Assembly (NCBI GenBank): GCA_036245525.1 | Contig: BTPG01000003.1 | Coordinates: 207,957,539-208,021,538 of the forward strand | DNA: 64,000 nucleotides | Reading direction: 5' to 3' | DNA from: Semisulcospira habei | Lineage: Eukaryota > Mollusca > Gastropoda > Semisulcospiridae | Part shown: positions 42,964 through 54,830 of the stretch, piece by piece | How the letters are laid out: every line of letters begins with the position of its first letter | Numbering within the stretch: the stretch's first letter is position 1 | Program-made: the position numbers and the translations under genes | Notes under the pieces: model-generated | Told to the model about the DNA's origin: nothing | The model's input: the letters and a program-made list of their open reading frames with translations, nothing else | The model's database searches: none

Positions 42964-43880
42964 GATACAGCCAAGGGGGTTTTGCTTGACTCAAAGGATT
43001 GCGGCCCCAGGGTACGAGTTGCGTTGGTGGTGCTGGTAGTGGGGAACTAATACAGCGCTTCCCCCGGGATCACCCTAGTCTAGGGCCTCTTGGCCTTCGT
43101 GAGGCACCCTCGTGTGTAATCCCTCCGGACTAGCATAGCATCCCTCTATCACAAGACCGCCCGTGCGTGGTCCCTGACCACATCCTCTCCGAGGTGACCA
43201 CAATAATTGGGCAGCATGAGCCCCCAGGCAAAACACGGCGGATCTAGTGGAGAGAACCTCGAAAATAAATCATTGTCCTGCTGCCTTGCAGGCCTGACCG
43301 CTTGGCTGCGGAAAAGCTAAGCAAGGAAAACCCTGACATCAAAGCCCCCGTGTCTCGGGGGAAGGTTTTTGAGCCAGAGACTGGGACAAGGACAGTCTGA
43401 TATAAAAACATACGATACTAGGACCTCGATGCCACCGTCCCAGCTTGCTAGGCCATGGCAGAGGAACCAAGGTTTTAAAGGGTGGGGCCAGTACTGCAAA
43501 CAGTGCACTCCACCAAAAAGCTCCACCTCGCAGGCGTTAGGAAAAGTCACACGGATTATGACACCAACCATTCCAAGTACTGTAGCGACGGACGAGGGGC
43601 GAAACGGCAGATGAAAGACGTCACTGGAAGCCACAGTCACAAATTTGCATGCAGGCGGCTCAGGATATTGGTCGCCTGATGTTGACCTGGGGATGACAAC
43701 GTCGCTCGGCACACCCTGAACGTCCAATCAGCCTTCTCTAGGGACAGCACTGTTTGCTCCACACGGAGAGGGGCCTAGAAAAGGTGGCCTAAGCAAAGCT
43801 CGTCCACTTGCAACCCCAGGTGGCTATCCGCGGTCAACGGGCATCTTCTCCTGCGGTCAGAAAACAAAACGACCACTCTC

Positions 43881-44736
43881 ATGACGACCACGACCGGACT
43901 CAATGTAGCATGCTGCAACATCCGAACCATGCTCAACAGCAGACAGCGGACGCCCTAAATGTCGTTCCACCCTCATTGCCCACGAATTGCGGAGGTTAAA
44001 CATCGACATTGCCGCACTCAGCGAAGTACGCCTCCTGGACGAATGCAGCCTCCAAGAACTTGGTGCTGGCTACAACCCCTACTGGTCAGGCAGGCCTGTA
44101 GCAGAAAGACGGCTCTCAGGCGTGGGCTTCATGGTCAAGACCTCCATTGCGACTAAGCTGGAAAACCTACCAGCGGGTCACTCAGACCGCATCATGTCCA
44201 TGTGCCTTCCACTGAGACACCAGCAACCCTTCACAGTGTGTACTCCCAACCCTCCTGGCAGAGCCTGCAGAAAAAGACAAGTTCTACACTGACAGAGCAC
44301 CCCTGCAGACGACAAAGTCATCATCCTTGTTGATTTCAACGCCAGAGTGGGCCTGGACTCTGAAGCCTGGAATGGAGTCCCCGGCAAGCATAGCGTCGGG
44401 AACTGCAATGACAATGGCCGCCTACTGTTGGAGTTATGTGCAGAGAATCAACTTGTCATAACCAACACTAATTTTCGGCAAAAGGACAGTCGAAAATCCA
44501 CCTGGATGCATCCTCGCTCCAAACACTGGCACCTTATCGACTATGTCCTAGTGCGTCAGAGAGACCGCAGTGACGACATCCTCACCAGAGTGATGCCCAG
44601 CGCAGAGTGCCACACTGACCACCGCCTTGTCCGCTGCAAACTCAGGCTCCACCTCAAGCCGAAACCCAAGAAAGCAGCCCCCCGCCCCTCTCTAAGAAAA
44701 AGATTGGTGTTGACAGCCTTCAGTGAGACGACGTGA
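43881..44736 (+). pseudogene. LINE-B copy 2 endonuclease, frameshifted
   Basis: The start MTTTTGLNVACCNIRT equals that of copy 1, with one Trp changed to Cys. Motifs ALSEVRL, SGVGFMVKTS and IDYVLVRQRDRSDD are visible. Frame breaks lie near 43970 and near 44240-44345, the second with a small deletion relative to copy 1, where the LGDYN motif is altered to VDFN. The endonuclease is inactive. Confidence 0.8.
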
Positions 44737-45127
44737 AAGCTGATTTCAGACAGATTTACAGCGCAGGCTCAAAGACACAGCTGACCCAAAAGACTCCTTC
44801 CCTGAAACACTCTGGGAACAACTGAAAACTACTATTGCAAAATCCTCTACGGAATTCTTGTGTTTCGCTATAAAGAGAAACAAATAATGGTTTGACGAAA
44901 ACGACGTAGAGATCTAGGAACTCCTAGCAAAACAAGGAGCCGCCCATCAGGCCCACCTAGCCCAGCCTTCTTGCCATGTGAAGAAGTCTGCCTTCCGCCT
45001 CGTCTGCAGCAGTCTCCAACGCAAGGTCAGAGACCTCTAGAACGAGTGGGGGACCTGACTCAGACAGAGGACCCAGCTTTGCGCTGACAACAGCGACTAC
45101 AGGGGCTTCTACGAAGCACTGAAAGCA

Positions 45128-47080
45128 GTGTATGGCCCCAGGCACCTAGTACAAAGTCCCCTGGAAAGCGCTGATGGACAGGCACTTCTCATAGATAATA
45201 CCTCCATCTTAAACCGCTGGTCGGAATACTTTCAGAACCTCTTCACCGCTGAGCGCACTGTTCAAGAAGCAGTCATCCTCCAAATCCCACACCTCCCAGT
45301 AAAGGTTGAATTGGACGAACCGCCCGACACTGAAGAGACCCTCACAGCCATCTGCCGGCTCATGAGTGGCAAAACAGCAGGCGTTGACAGAATCCCGCCA
45401 AAGATCTGGAAACATGGAGGCCCAGCACTGCACAACACGCTCCACAATCTCATTCTCTGCTGCTGGGAGAAAGGAACACTACCAAATGATCTCCGTGGTG
45501 CAGTCGTAATCATCCTGTACAAGAACAAAGGAGAGAAATCTGCGCTGCCTGCTCTAACTATCGTGGAATGACCCTGCTGTCCATTGCCGGGAAAATTCTC
45601 GCAAGGCTGCTTCTGAATCGGTTGGTACCTGCCATCGCTGAAGACCACCTCCCAGAGGGCCAGTGTGGCTTCAGAGCCAACAGGAGCACCGCCGACAAGG
45701 TCTTTGTGCTGAGGCAGCTTCAGGAGAAGTGCCGCGAGCAGAACAAAGGGCTGTCCGTAACGTTTGTCGACCTAACAAAAGTGTTCGACACTGAGCAGGC
45801 AAGGCATGTGTCAGATCCTGGAGCGACATGGCTGTCCCCCAAAGTTCCCCAGCATCATCGTCCAGCTACACGAGGACCAGCAAGGCCAGGTCAGACTCAA
45901 CAATGCCCTCTCAGAACCATTCCCCATTCTCAACGGTGTGAAGCAGTGATGCGTGCTGGCAACGACCCTCTTCACCATATTTTTAGCATGATGTTGAAGC
46001 AGGCCCCAGTGGAACTCGACCATGACAACGCAGTGTACATCAGGTATCGTCTCGATGGCAGCCTGTTCAACCTCAAACGACTGCAGGCCAACTCCAAAAC
46101 CCTAGACCAACTGATTCGTGAGCTGCTCTTTGCTGACGACGCTGCCCTCGTTGCACACAAAGAGAGAGCCCTGCAGTGCATTTCGTCCTGCTTCGCAGAC
46201 GCTGCCCAGCTCTTTTGACTTGCGGTCAGTCTGAAAAAGACGGAGGTCCTCCATCACCCGGCACCCAAGTAAGAGCATCGCCCTCCCCACATCACCATCG
46301 GCGACTCTGTAGTCAATGCACCAGTTTATATACCTTGGCTGCATCATCACGTCAGACGCAAAGCTGGACAGAGGAGCTGGACAGCAGACTGGCAAAAGCG
46401 AACAGCGCTTTCGGGCGACTATTCAAGCGGGTGTGGCACAATCAACAGCTGAAAACAGGCACCAATATCAGCGTGTACAGAGCTGTCGTCCTCACCATCC
46501 TGTATGGTTCCGAGTCCTGTGCCCTCCACTGCAGCCAACTACGACTCCTCGAACGCGTTCACTATCGCTGCCTGCGTACCATCATCGGCATTCACTGGAA
46601 TGGCTATGTCACCAACGTCGAGGTCCTTAAACAGGCTGAAACTGTGAGCATCGAGGCTTTCCTGCTGCGGACACAGCTCCGCTAGACGGGGCACGTCTCC
46701 AGGATGGCGGATGATTGCCTACCCAAGATCACCTTGTTCGGCGAGCTTGCCACTGGACATCGAGACAGAGGGGCACAAAAGAAGACATACAAAGACTGTC
46801 TCAAGAAATCACTTAGTGTCTGCCAAATCGACCACCGTCAGTGGTCTTTGATTGCTGCGGACCGCGACACCTGGCGCTCCACAATTTACAAGGCAGCCGT
46901 CTCCTTTGAGGACTCTCGCAGAGCTAGCCTTGAAGACAAGCGGCTCAGGCGAAGAAAAAAAACCTGAGATGCCGCAACTCAGATCCCTGGCCAGATGTCC
47001 CCCTGCAGCCACTGCGGTCGAACCTGCCTGTCCCGGATTGGCCTCCACAGTCACGAGCATGCCTGCGTTCGCGAAGTCAC
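45128..47080 (+). pseudogene. LINE-B copy 2 reverse transcriptase and C2H2 tail, frameshifted
   Basis: Segments in several frames: LMSGKTAGVDRIPPKIWKHG, LLSIAGKILARLLLNRLV, GQCGFRANRSTADKV, VDLTKVFDT, LLFADDAALV, ILYGSESCAL and [21 protein letters not shown]. Breaks occur near 45560, 45800, 45950, 46215, 46490 and 46970. The FADD box itself is kept. Confidence 0.8.
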
Positions 47081-47108
47081 ACGCGAAGTCAAGCCAAGAG
47101 ATACAGCC

Positions 47109-49929
47109 AAACTGTATTACACGTGTGTGATACAACTTTTCCGTTCAAATGCAGCAAAGAAGGAGGGGTGTAAGAAAGATAAATCATATTAAGTTTGCAT
47201 TATCGATCAGGTTGATACAAAATCAAAGCAAGATTATAGCTACTATTAAAGACACATAATCGTGGCCTGTCTTGTAGTTCTGGGTTTATTGAGTCATCGA
47301 GACAGGTGGTCATGTGGTCATCACTGGTGTAGACTCTTTGGTTCTGTCTCGCTTTTCAACACGTTTTTTTGTTAGGGATTTGCGTTAATCAACCGGGAAA
47401 GATTGTACTGTTTAGTACAATGTTGCAGGCCCTTTACTGTTGTTTTGTAGTTTCTCGAAGATACTTTCAGTTCCCTTATAGACCGACCCAATCATGGCGT
47501 GAAATGTCAATCAAACGTAGAGCGGGTTCGCCTCTCAACCAATCGAAACGCTGTAGACAATGTGCTTCTGACTGCCAAGCGCAAGGTACGGCAAAACAAC
47601 GGATGTTTCTGCTTCCGGGGCATGCAAGAGTGTCGATGTTTTCATTATTTTTTTGCAAATATCGGCGTTATTGGAGATGCCTGGAAAGCACGGTCGTTAT
47701 GGTGAGTGTAAATCGTATTCCTGATAACCCAATCTGTATCCATGTGTATAGTGTTTTCCGTTCCCGAAGCCTTTACCACGATTGGCACACACGAAAGAAT
47801 GGATAAAAGATTGCGGTCGGCCACATGGTCAACTGAACCTTGTTAGAATCATATCACTACGTATGCTCGAAAGTAAAATTTCTACTTTTCTGTGTTCCGC
47901 CATAGTATTCACAGACTGATGCGATCGCTTGTTCTTACATTTGGTCTGATAAACTGGTTCGTAGATCTGTGTGAAGCATTCGTGATAAATTGAACGGTAT
48001 ATCTGTCAGTTGTGGATGAAGCATTCGTGCATGTACGCTGACCCCGTATGGCTGTTGATTGAATGAGTGAGTGAGAGACGCCTCATTGATGTAAACAGAC
48101 TAGCACAAGCAGAAGTTCTCATGGAAAAAAAATCCAGACGTTTTTAGACAGACTTCAGCTAAGTTTACTGATGATTGCATGCGCGATAATATCTTTTTAG
48201 AGACTGAGTATCAGGATATGCCTGCATGTAGATATAGGGTCACCCATACTTTCAGACTGTAAACACATAAAATCTGATATTACCATCGGAAAGAGCGCAT
48301 AAAAATGTGTTATCGCGCAAAATTTCAATGCTCTACCTTTTATACTTTATGCAAATCCCAACTTGATTGGCAAAAATGAGACGATTTTATAAATGCTAAG
48401 TTTAGGGTCGCAAAACTAGTAATCTTTAGACTTATAATATCCCCGCTTGCTGCGCTAATTAAACCCAATGCCTAGTTTGTAATGATTATTTTACAGCTTC
48501 AGTAATGGTATACTATAGAAGACATGCCATCCTAAAGATGGTTTAAAATGTTTTGAGCAAAACAACCCCTGTTTAAACAGATTTAACTAATTACGAACCT
48601 AGTTCACAATGGTTATGTCACATCCAAAACGTCAAGTTCATTCAAAATAAAATGAAGACAACGATGCAACATGGTGTTGCTGTGCTGTGTCTGACAATTT
48701 GTGTTATGGTGTTACTTCAATAAGTGACTGATGTTTTTCACATAAGTTGCATTTGATTCTTTGAGTGAAGAGTGTTTATGTGTAGGTTTGTAACGGATGT
48801 GACGCTAAACTATAATAACCTATGCACACGTCTGAATTCTGGCAGTAAAATTAACAAAAAGAAAACATTTCGACAACTTACTTTGTGTTGCTTGAGGAAA
48901 CTGATCACATAATCTCAGATAATAATATTTTCCTTTGAATTTGGTCCTGGTCATTTTGTCCATCGTCACATCCGTGATAAGACAGCTGACCGTTTTAAGC
49001 TGAGATCAGGCACTCAATATTCAACTAACTAGCTTTTATCTTATTCTACAATATGCTAGGAGGTGTCTAAGATCACGGGTAAGAGTAAATTGATTCTTTA
49101 TTTCAATTTTCAGCTGCATTGCCCCATTCTTGTCTTCACCTTTTAAGACATAATCATATATCAGTACTTGTGTCAAAGAAGGGGAAATTTTATGGAGTGG
49201 ATACATAGTGCCGATAACAGGCAGATGTGATTACGAGACCCCAATCAAAATATCCGAGTCAAGTAATTACATTTGTCTGTTTATCGGCATTGTATCAAGC
49301 AAAATGTTGCTCAATGTTATTTATGTGCCAGGGACGTAGCGGGCATGAGAAACGTATTCCGGCGGTTACCAGAGAAAGTCAAAGTTTTAAAACTATTTGA
49401 GGGACGATGGCGACGAGAAGCTTCTTTATTGATACTAAAATGTTAACTCTATTTTAAAGAAACAACATTCACATCCAAAGACAGACTTACCTATGACTAT
49501 GATAATATGCTGGCTTGGAATCAAGAATTGGGTAATGTCATAATTGTTTAAATCCTTCAAGTGGTCACGGGTAAACCAATCAATTAGTAAACAAATTCGC
49601 CTTTCTGCAGTTAGAAGATCACAACATGTCAGATTTGACGATCGTTTGTTGTAGATGAGACTTGCGAAACAAAATTAAAGAGGAGATATAATCCATGAAT
49701 TCATCACAAAAGCTTTTTGCATCTCAGTCCTGAGTCAACTTTGACAGCAGACGTTTGTGTTGCACAAGATCCTGGTAAATTAAAGTGACACAGTTGAGGT
49801 GAGCCTGAACTGATCAGTATTCAGCGTTCTAATCCAAATGCAATATAGCTGTCCCTGCCCCCCCCCCCCCACTCCCCCCAATTGTTTTGGCATCCTGTCT
49901 CGGAAGACAATGGAGTATATGCGCTTGCT
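47109..49929. other. 2.8-kb interval with nothing recognisable
   Basis: Positions 47305-47350 match 5726-5771 at about 85 percent. Near 47700 an atg-gtgagt context resembles a splice donor. The rest is AT-rich, with no protein-like frame, RNA gene, tandem repeat or transposon end that I can see. A short poly-C run lies at 49859-49870. This is the longest stretch in the window not explained by mobile elements and may be ordinary intronic or intergenic DNA. Confidence 0.5.
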
Positions 49930-52031
49930 GGGTCAGTCACTGGAGTGACCTCTCCAGGGCGCAAGCCTGGGCGAAGTGTATGGAGATCCTGGGGTGCCCA
50001 GTCGTCAAGATCCCCCTCTCGGCCTCGCTGAAGACACGGATGTGAACACACTGATCGACACATTTAACACTGCTGTAACCCAAACAGCCAGTGAGATCCT
50101 TGGCAAACACCGACAAGCAAAGAAACATTGGGTTACAGCTGACATCTTTGTTTTATGTGACAAGCGTCGAGAATTAAAGAAAAAGAAATCAGAGGTAGAA
50201 GGAGCTAAACAATACAGGGAAATTAACCAGGATATCAAGAAAAGCGTGAAAAAGGCAAAGAATAAGTGGATTGAAGATCAGTGTAAAAACGTAGAAGAAA
50301 ATCTGAACAAAAATAATGGCAAAAAAAGCATACCAGCTGGTGAAAGACCTGACATATGTAAAACTAGGACGCTTCTCGATCATTCAAGATATTGAAGGGA
50401 ACTGTCTTACGGAAGACCAAGACATACTGAAAAGATGGACAGAGTACTACTCAGATTTGTACAACCACCGAGCTACAAGGGACCCAGGCATAGTTGTCAA
50501 CCCACCCGTGACCAACAATGGCAACTATCCCATCCTCCGAGAAGAAGTAGAGGCTGCAGTGAAGTCGCTGAAAAAAAGGGAAGGCAGCAGGAGCAGACAA
50601 CATCGGGGAGAAGACATGATAAGCGCCTTACTAACAATCTGCAATAAGATCTGGCAGTCAGGGGATTGGCCCACACCATGGACCCAATCACTTATAATAA
50701 CGCTCCCCAAAAAAGGCAACTTACATCAATGCCAGAATTATCGCACGATCAGTCTTATATGCCACCCAAGCAAAGTCATGTTAAAGGTCCCACTGAACAG
50801 GCTGAAGCCACAGGTAGAGGAAATCATAGCTGAGGAACAGGCAGGCTTCAGACCAGGGCGCAGCACAACTGGGCAGATCTTCAACCTGAGAGTTCTATGT
50901 GAGAGGTACCTACAGCACCAGCAAGACCTCTATCATGTCTTTGCGGATTTTAAGAAAGCGTTTGACAGGGCGAGGCATGCACCATGAAGCTATACAACAT
51001 CAATGCCAACCTGATCAAAGTCATAGCAAACCTTTACAACAAGGCCACTAGCTCAGTCTGCTTCAACGGCAAACTAGAAAACTGGTTTAGGACTACAGTT
51101 TGAGTCAGACAAGGCTGCTTGCTCTCACCTACACTTTTCAACATCTTGCTGGAAAGAATCATGACAGACGGTCTGAAAGATCATGAAGGAACTGTCAGTA
51201 TTGGAGGCAGAACAATCACAAACTTGGACTTGCAGACGACAATAATGGCCTTGCAGGAACAGAAAAGGAGCTAGCTCAGCTGGTGGAAAAGCTGGACAGT
51301 ACGGCCATTGCGTATGGGATGGAAATCAGTGCAGAGAAGACCAAACTGATGGCAAATATCACCAATGGCATTGGCACGGACATCATGATTGGAAGCCAAA
51401 AACTAGAAACAGTAAATAAATTCAAATACTTAGGAGCCATTGTGACAGATGAGGGATCAAAACCAGAAATATTGTCCAGGCTTGCGCAGACAACAACAGC
51501 ACTGACAAGACTGAAGACCATATGGAAGGACAGAAACATCACGCTCTGCTCCAAGATCAGACTGATGCGCTCTTTAGTCATCTCAGTGTTCTTGTATGCA
51601 TGCGAGTCATGAACCCTCACAGCAGACCTTGAAAGGAGGATACAATCCACTGAAATGAGATGTTTTCGAAGGCTGCTTGGCATTTCATACAGAGATCACA
51701 TCACGAACGAGGAAGTGGGAAGCAGAATCAGGCAAGCCATCGGGCCCTATGAAGACCTATTAGCCATTGTGAAAAAACGCAAACTGAAGTGGTATGGGCA
51801 TGTCACGCGTTCAGCAGGGCTTGCCAAAAACAATCATGCAAGGCACTGTGCAAGGAGGACGAAGGAGAGGAAAAGATGGGAGGACAATATCTCAGAGTAG
51901 ACAGTACCGATGCTGTGTGATACGCTAAGAATGGCAGTTAACAGAGAGGAATGGAGGGAGCTGGTTGTCAAGTCAGCAGTGGTGCCGCAACGTTTGGGAA
52001 GACTACGGGATATAGATAGATAGATAGATAG
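49930..52031 (+). mobile_element. RTE-type LINE, 5'-truncated, with (GATA)n tail
   Basis: Reverse transcriptase motifs run in the plus direction and the element ends in gatatagatagatagatagatag (52010-52031). Short-microsatellite 3' tails are typical of the RTE clade. The endonuclease is missing. The first ~80 bp (cctgggcgaagtgtatggag...) may be leader sequence joined to the RT region by a deletion. Confidence 0.8.
50009..51990 (+). pseudogene. RTE-type reverse transcriptase, frameshifted
   Basis: Recognisable are WVTADIFVLCDKRRELKKK (connector), CLTEDQDILKRWTEYYSDLY, WTQSLIITLPKKGNL, EEQAGFRPGRSTTGQIFNL and FADFKKAFDR. After a break follow RQGCLLSPTLFNILLERIM and an ADDNNGLAGTE box with the catalytic Asp pair. 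The C-terminus has KFKYLGAIVTDEGS, ACES-stop-TLTADLERR and KLKWYGHVTRS. Frame breaks occur near 50330, 50575, 50985 and 51225, with stops near 51100 and 51610. Confidence 0.82.
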
Positions 52032-52566
52032 TTTGTGTTGCACGAGATTTTTGAAGCACGTTGGTTCTTGACACATTCAGCTCAGAAAATGTCCCAAAAA
52101 CTGTTTGCCTGCGTGCTGCAGAAGCCACAAAGTTGTTGGCAACACGAATCAAGTTGAGTGAGTCAGTTTTAGACTTGTGGACATGAAGTACCATTAAATG
52201 GTTCAATTGAACCTCGTGCATGCGTGATCTTTTTTTGGGGGAAAAAGGTGTCTGTACATCGCCGCACACCACTCTGTGATGGCTTTGTGTGACCAGCCGT
52301 ATGGTTTATGACAATTCACAAATCGGTCACGTTTTGTGTTAGCTGTCAGGTGTATTTCGGGCATGTTTAATTCTTTATTGGCTAAGGGCTGCCTTCATCA
52401 GTGTGCTGACCCTTTTGTTTTTGTTGAGTAGACCTTTGTTGTTAAGTTTTTATGGTAGTTTGTTTTGTGGTTCATTTTGTATTGTTCAAGAGGATGTACT
52501 CTTGCTCCCACTTTCACTTGGAAAGGCTAGTGGAGAGTGGTGGTGTGTTTTTTTCATGTCGTGTCC
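52032..52566. other. Interval without a recognisable gene
   Basis: No coding feature. The phrase gctgccttcatcagtgtgctgac at about 52391-52413, reversed, contains CTGATGA but lacks convincing hammerhead helices. Confidence 0.35.
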
Positions 52567-52960
52567 TTAGTTTTGATTGTTGGTGGGGCAATTCCGTGGT
52601 TGTCTGTGGTGTTTCGGGGTTCCGTCTAAGTATTCGTAGCGCCCGTTGATCATGTCGTAGGTGTACAAAGCTTTGCTGTATCTGCCCTCTTTAAAGTATA
52701 TGAAGATGTATTTAGTTGTTTCCTTGCTCCCTTGTCTCTGCAAAGGCCCATGAGGTCGACCCATTCAAAGAATATCGTAGGGTTCAATCCATTGGAGAAG
52801 ATGAATGCGGCTAGTAGGAATCTTTAAATGTGTGGGAGGCTTTTCGTCCACATGTATTTTTTCCCCGGCCATTTGTGTACTGGTCCTATGATTTCTTGGA
52901 TGTCGCTCCATAGTTCAAAGGTCTGACGTTTTTGTTTTTTGTTTTGTTGTTGTTGTTTCT
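52567..52960 (-). pseudogene. Unidentified coding-like remnant
   Basis: The minus strand shows protein-like text in three frames: IQEIIGPVHKWPGKKYMWT, then AAFIFSNGLNPTIFFEWVDL, MGLCRDKGARKQL, and KYIFIYFKEGRYSKALYTYD with NGRYEYLDGT. The pieces are collinear, overlap at single frameshifts, and have the aromatic-rich character of a real globular protein. I do not recognise the family. A nearby mobile element or endogenous virus is possible. No start or stop can be assigned. Confidence 0.4.
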
Positions 52961-53389
52961 GGTTCATTCCGTTGTCTTTTCCCTGTTGTTTGGGGGGACT
53001 TTGTGGTGTGACCGGCGCGTAGGAAAAAAGATAGTTCCAATGCCAGTTGGTTTCCTATTGTGAGGTCGTTCTGCTTCGTTTAATGTGTCATGAGGCTGTT
53101 TCCGGTTGGAGTCGGCGCGCGGCTTTTAATTTGGTTGAGCTAGTGGTGCATCATTTTCTTCTTATTTCTGCTTTAAGTTACCACTGCTAAATTGGTGGAG
53201 CTAGTGGTGCAGAAGTCTATTGTGTTGATGCACTTCGGCCAGTAGCTTTCGTACTTGGGCCGGTGATTTTAACACTTTTCTGTTTACCAGCCACTGCTAA
53301 GTGGTGCAGCTAGTGGCGCAAACAAATGTTGCCATTTCTGGCAAACATGAACACACTTGCGAAGTTTTGACACCACGACAGGTTCCGGG

Positions 53390-53519
<130 letters not shown>

Positions 53520-53828
53520 ACGTCCCTGTGTACCCAGTCCAAAACAAAACTTTACCAGAGTCTTTCTGATTGAAGTGGTCAATTTCGCTATATTCGGACA
53601 TACAACTTCCCCGCTTCATTCTACCCACGGACTCAGCGCAAATCCACCCAGACGCACATCTACTTGTGCAAATGCGTTCCTCTGATTTTCCATTATTTTT
53701 GGACATAAATAAACAGCGTGAATCTTCGCAACATTACTCTGCCCAGCATAAATCGACAAAGGTTTGAATTTACTCAAATAAAAATATCACAATGGAATAG
53801 CGACATCACAAATTTACATCGGGTTGAT

Positions 53829-54652
53829 TGTGATGAAGCTCTATGCTCGTACATAGTGCTCACACATTAGGGTTAGTACGGTACGGTTTTTGTTAACGGC
53901 TTGTTTGTGCCGATAGTCAGTGAGGCCGAGATCCACGTGAAATCTTTAAGACATGATTAGCACGGGAGTTTTAGTGAGTACTGTTATAGTGAGTTCTAGG
54001 TGGAAGCTGTCTTGCAGAGCAGTAAATGCGTTAGTATGGGCTTTCTTGTCAGAGGGATCAGATGTATGTGAAATACCTAGCCCGTATTCCAAGACTCTGA
54101 AGCCTAGAATTCAGAGTGCTTGTAAAGAGTGTAACGACGGACGCCGAGACGTCAGTCAGAGGTGGGACCTAACGTGAGGTCATCCCTCCAGCTCTTCACT
54201 CAGAGTGAGTCGGATTGGGACCAAGATACCCGGATCACAGCGAGAACTGCACTACGGTACGATTACGAGGACGTCCGTGGTAAAGACACAGGACGACAGG
54301 AAAGAGCATACAACGAACTTGCACGCCTAGACGTGAAAAGGACCAACGTAACCAGGCAATAACATCAAGCAGGTTGGAGACTGTGAGAACTGATACCTAG
54401 CCTGGCCGTGCTATTGTGTGATGTGTAAGTGATATTAAGACGTGTTAGTGGGAAAGGAGTGATGTATATAGTTTGATAGTTTGGAGAGCATTCTTCTTTT
54501 ATTGTTTATTAGTGTATAAAAGTTACTTTAGAAAGAGAGCCCGTGTGTTTAGTTTTACCACATGAATGCGCCCGTCTGAGTCAGTGGCGGTGTATGCGTC
54601 TGTTGCGTGAGAGTCTGTACGTGCGACTGTGGGCAAGTCTGCGTACGTTACA
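53829..54652 (+). repeat. Gypsy-2 5' LTR (824 bp)
   Basis: It begins TGTGATGAAGC and ends cgtacgttACA. The first ~319 bp match 57316-57634 with about a dozen differences, so the insertion is older than Gypsy-1. Open frames inside the LTR are not coding. Confidence 0.9.
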
Positions 54653-54830
54653 GTGGTGACCCTGTTTTATCGGTATTTTAGAGTAGTGCGGGCGCTAGTG
54701 GGTAGCGATTGTATGGTAAGGGTTGATATGAGCGTGGGTAGTTCATATTGTAGTGAATATTCTTTTACGTTTTGCCGTTGATTTGTATTCTTTACGGTTT
54801 TGGAGATTTTTGGAAGTTGTTTTGGTAAAT

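Larger units (their letters stand above)
42973..47099 (+). mobile_element. LINE-B copy 2: full-length, 9-bp target duplication
   Basis: The element starts aagggggttttgc and ends gaagtcaagccaaga. It is flanked by gatacagcc at 42964-42972 and 47100-47108, a perfect 9-bp duplication. The 5' UTR (42973-43880) aligns with that of copy 1 throughout. The length of 4127 bp agrees with copy 1 (4186 bp). The coding region is more damaged than that of copy 1. Confidence 0.92.

Noticed and set aside
52380..52420. Hammerhead-like ctgatga on the minus strand
   Set aside because: A gaaa can be found 30 nt later, but stem II would have a 4-bp helix with a very large loop, and helix I is absent.
53953..54362. 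ORFs in the Gypsy-2 5' LTR (also 57440-57700)
   Set aside because: They lie wholly in LTR sequence, and the copy in the 3' LTR diverges without preserving the frame.
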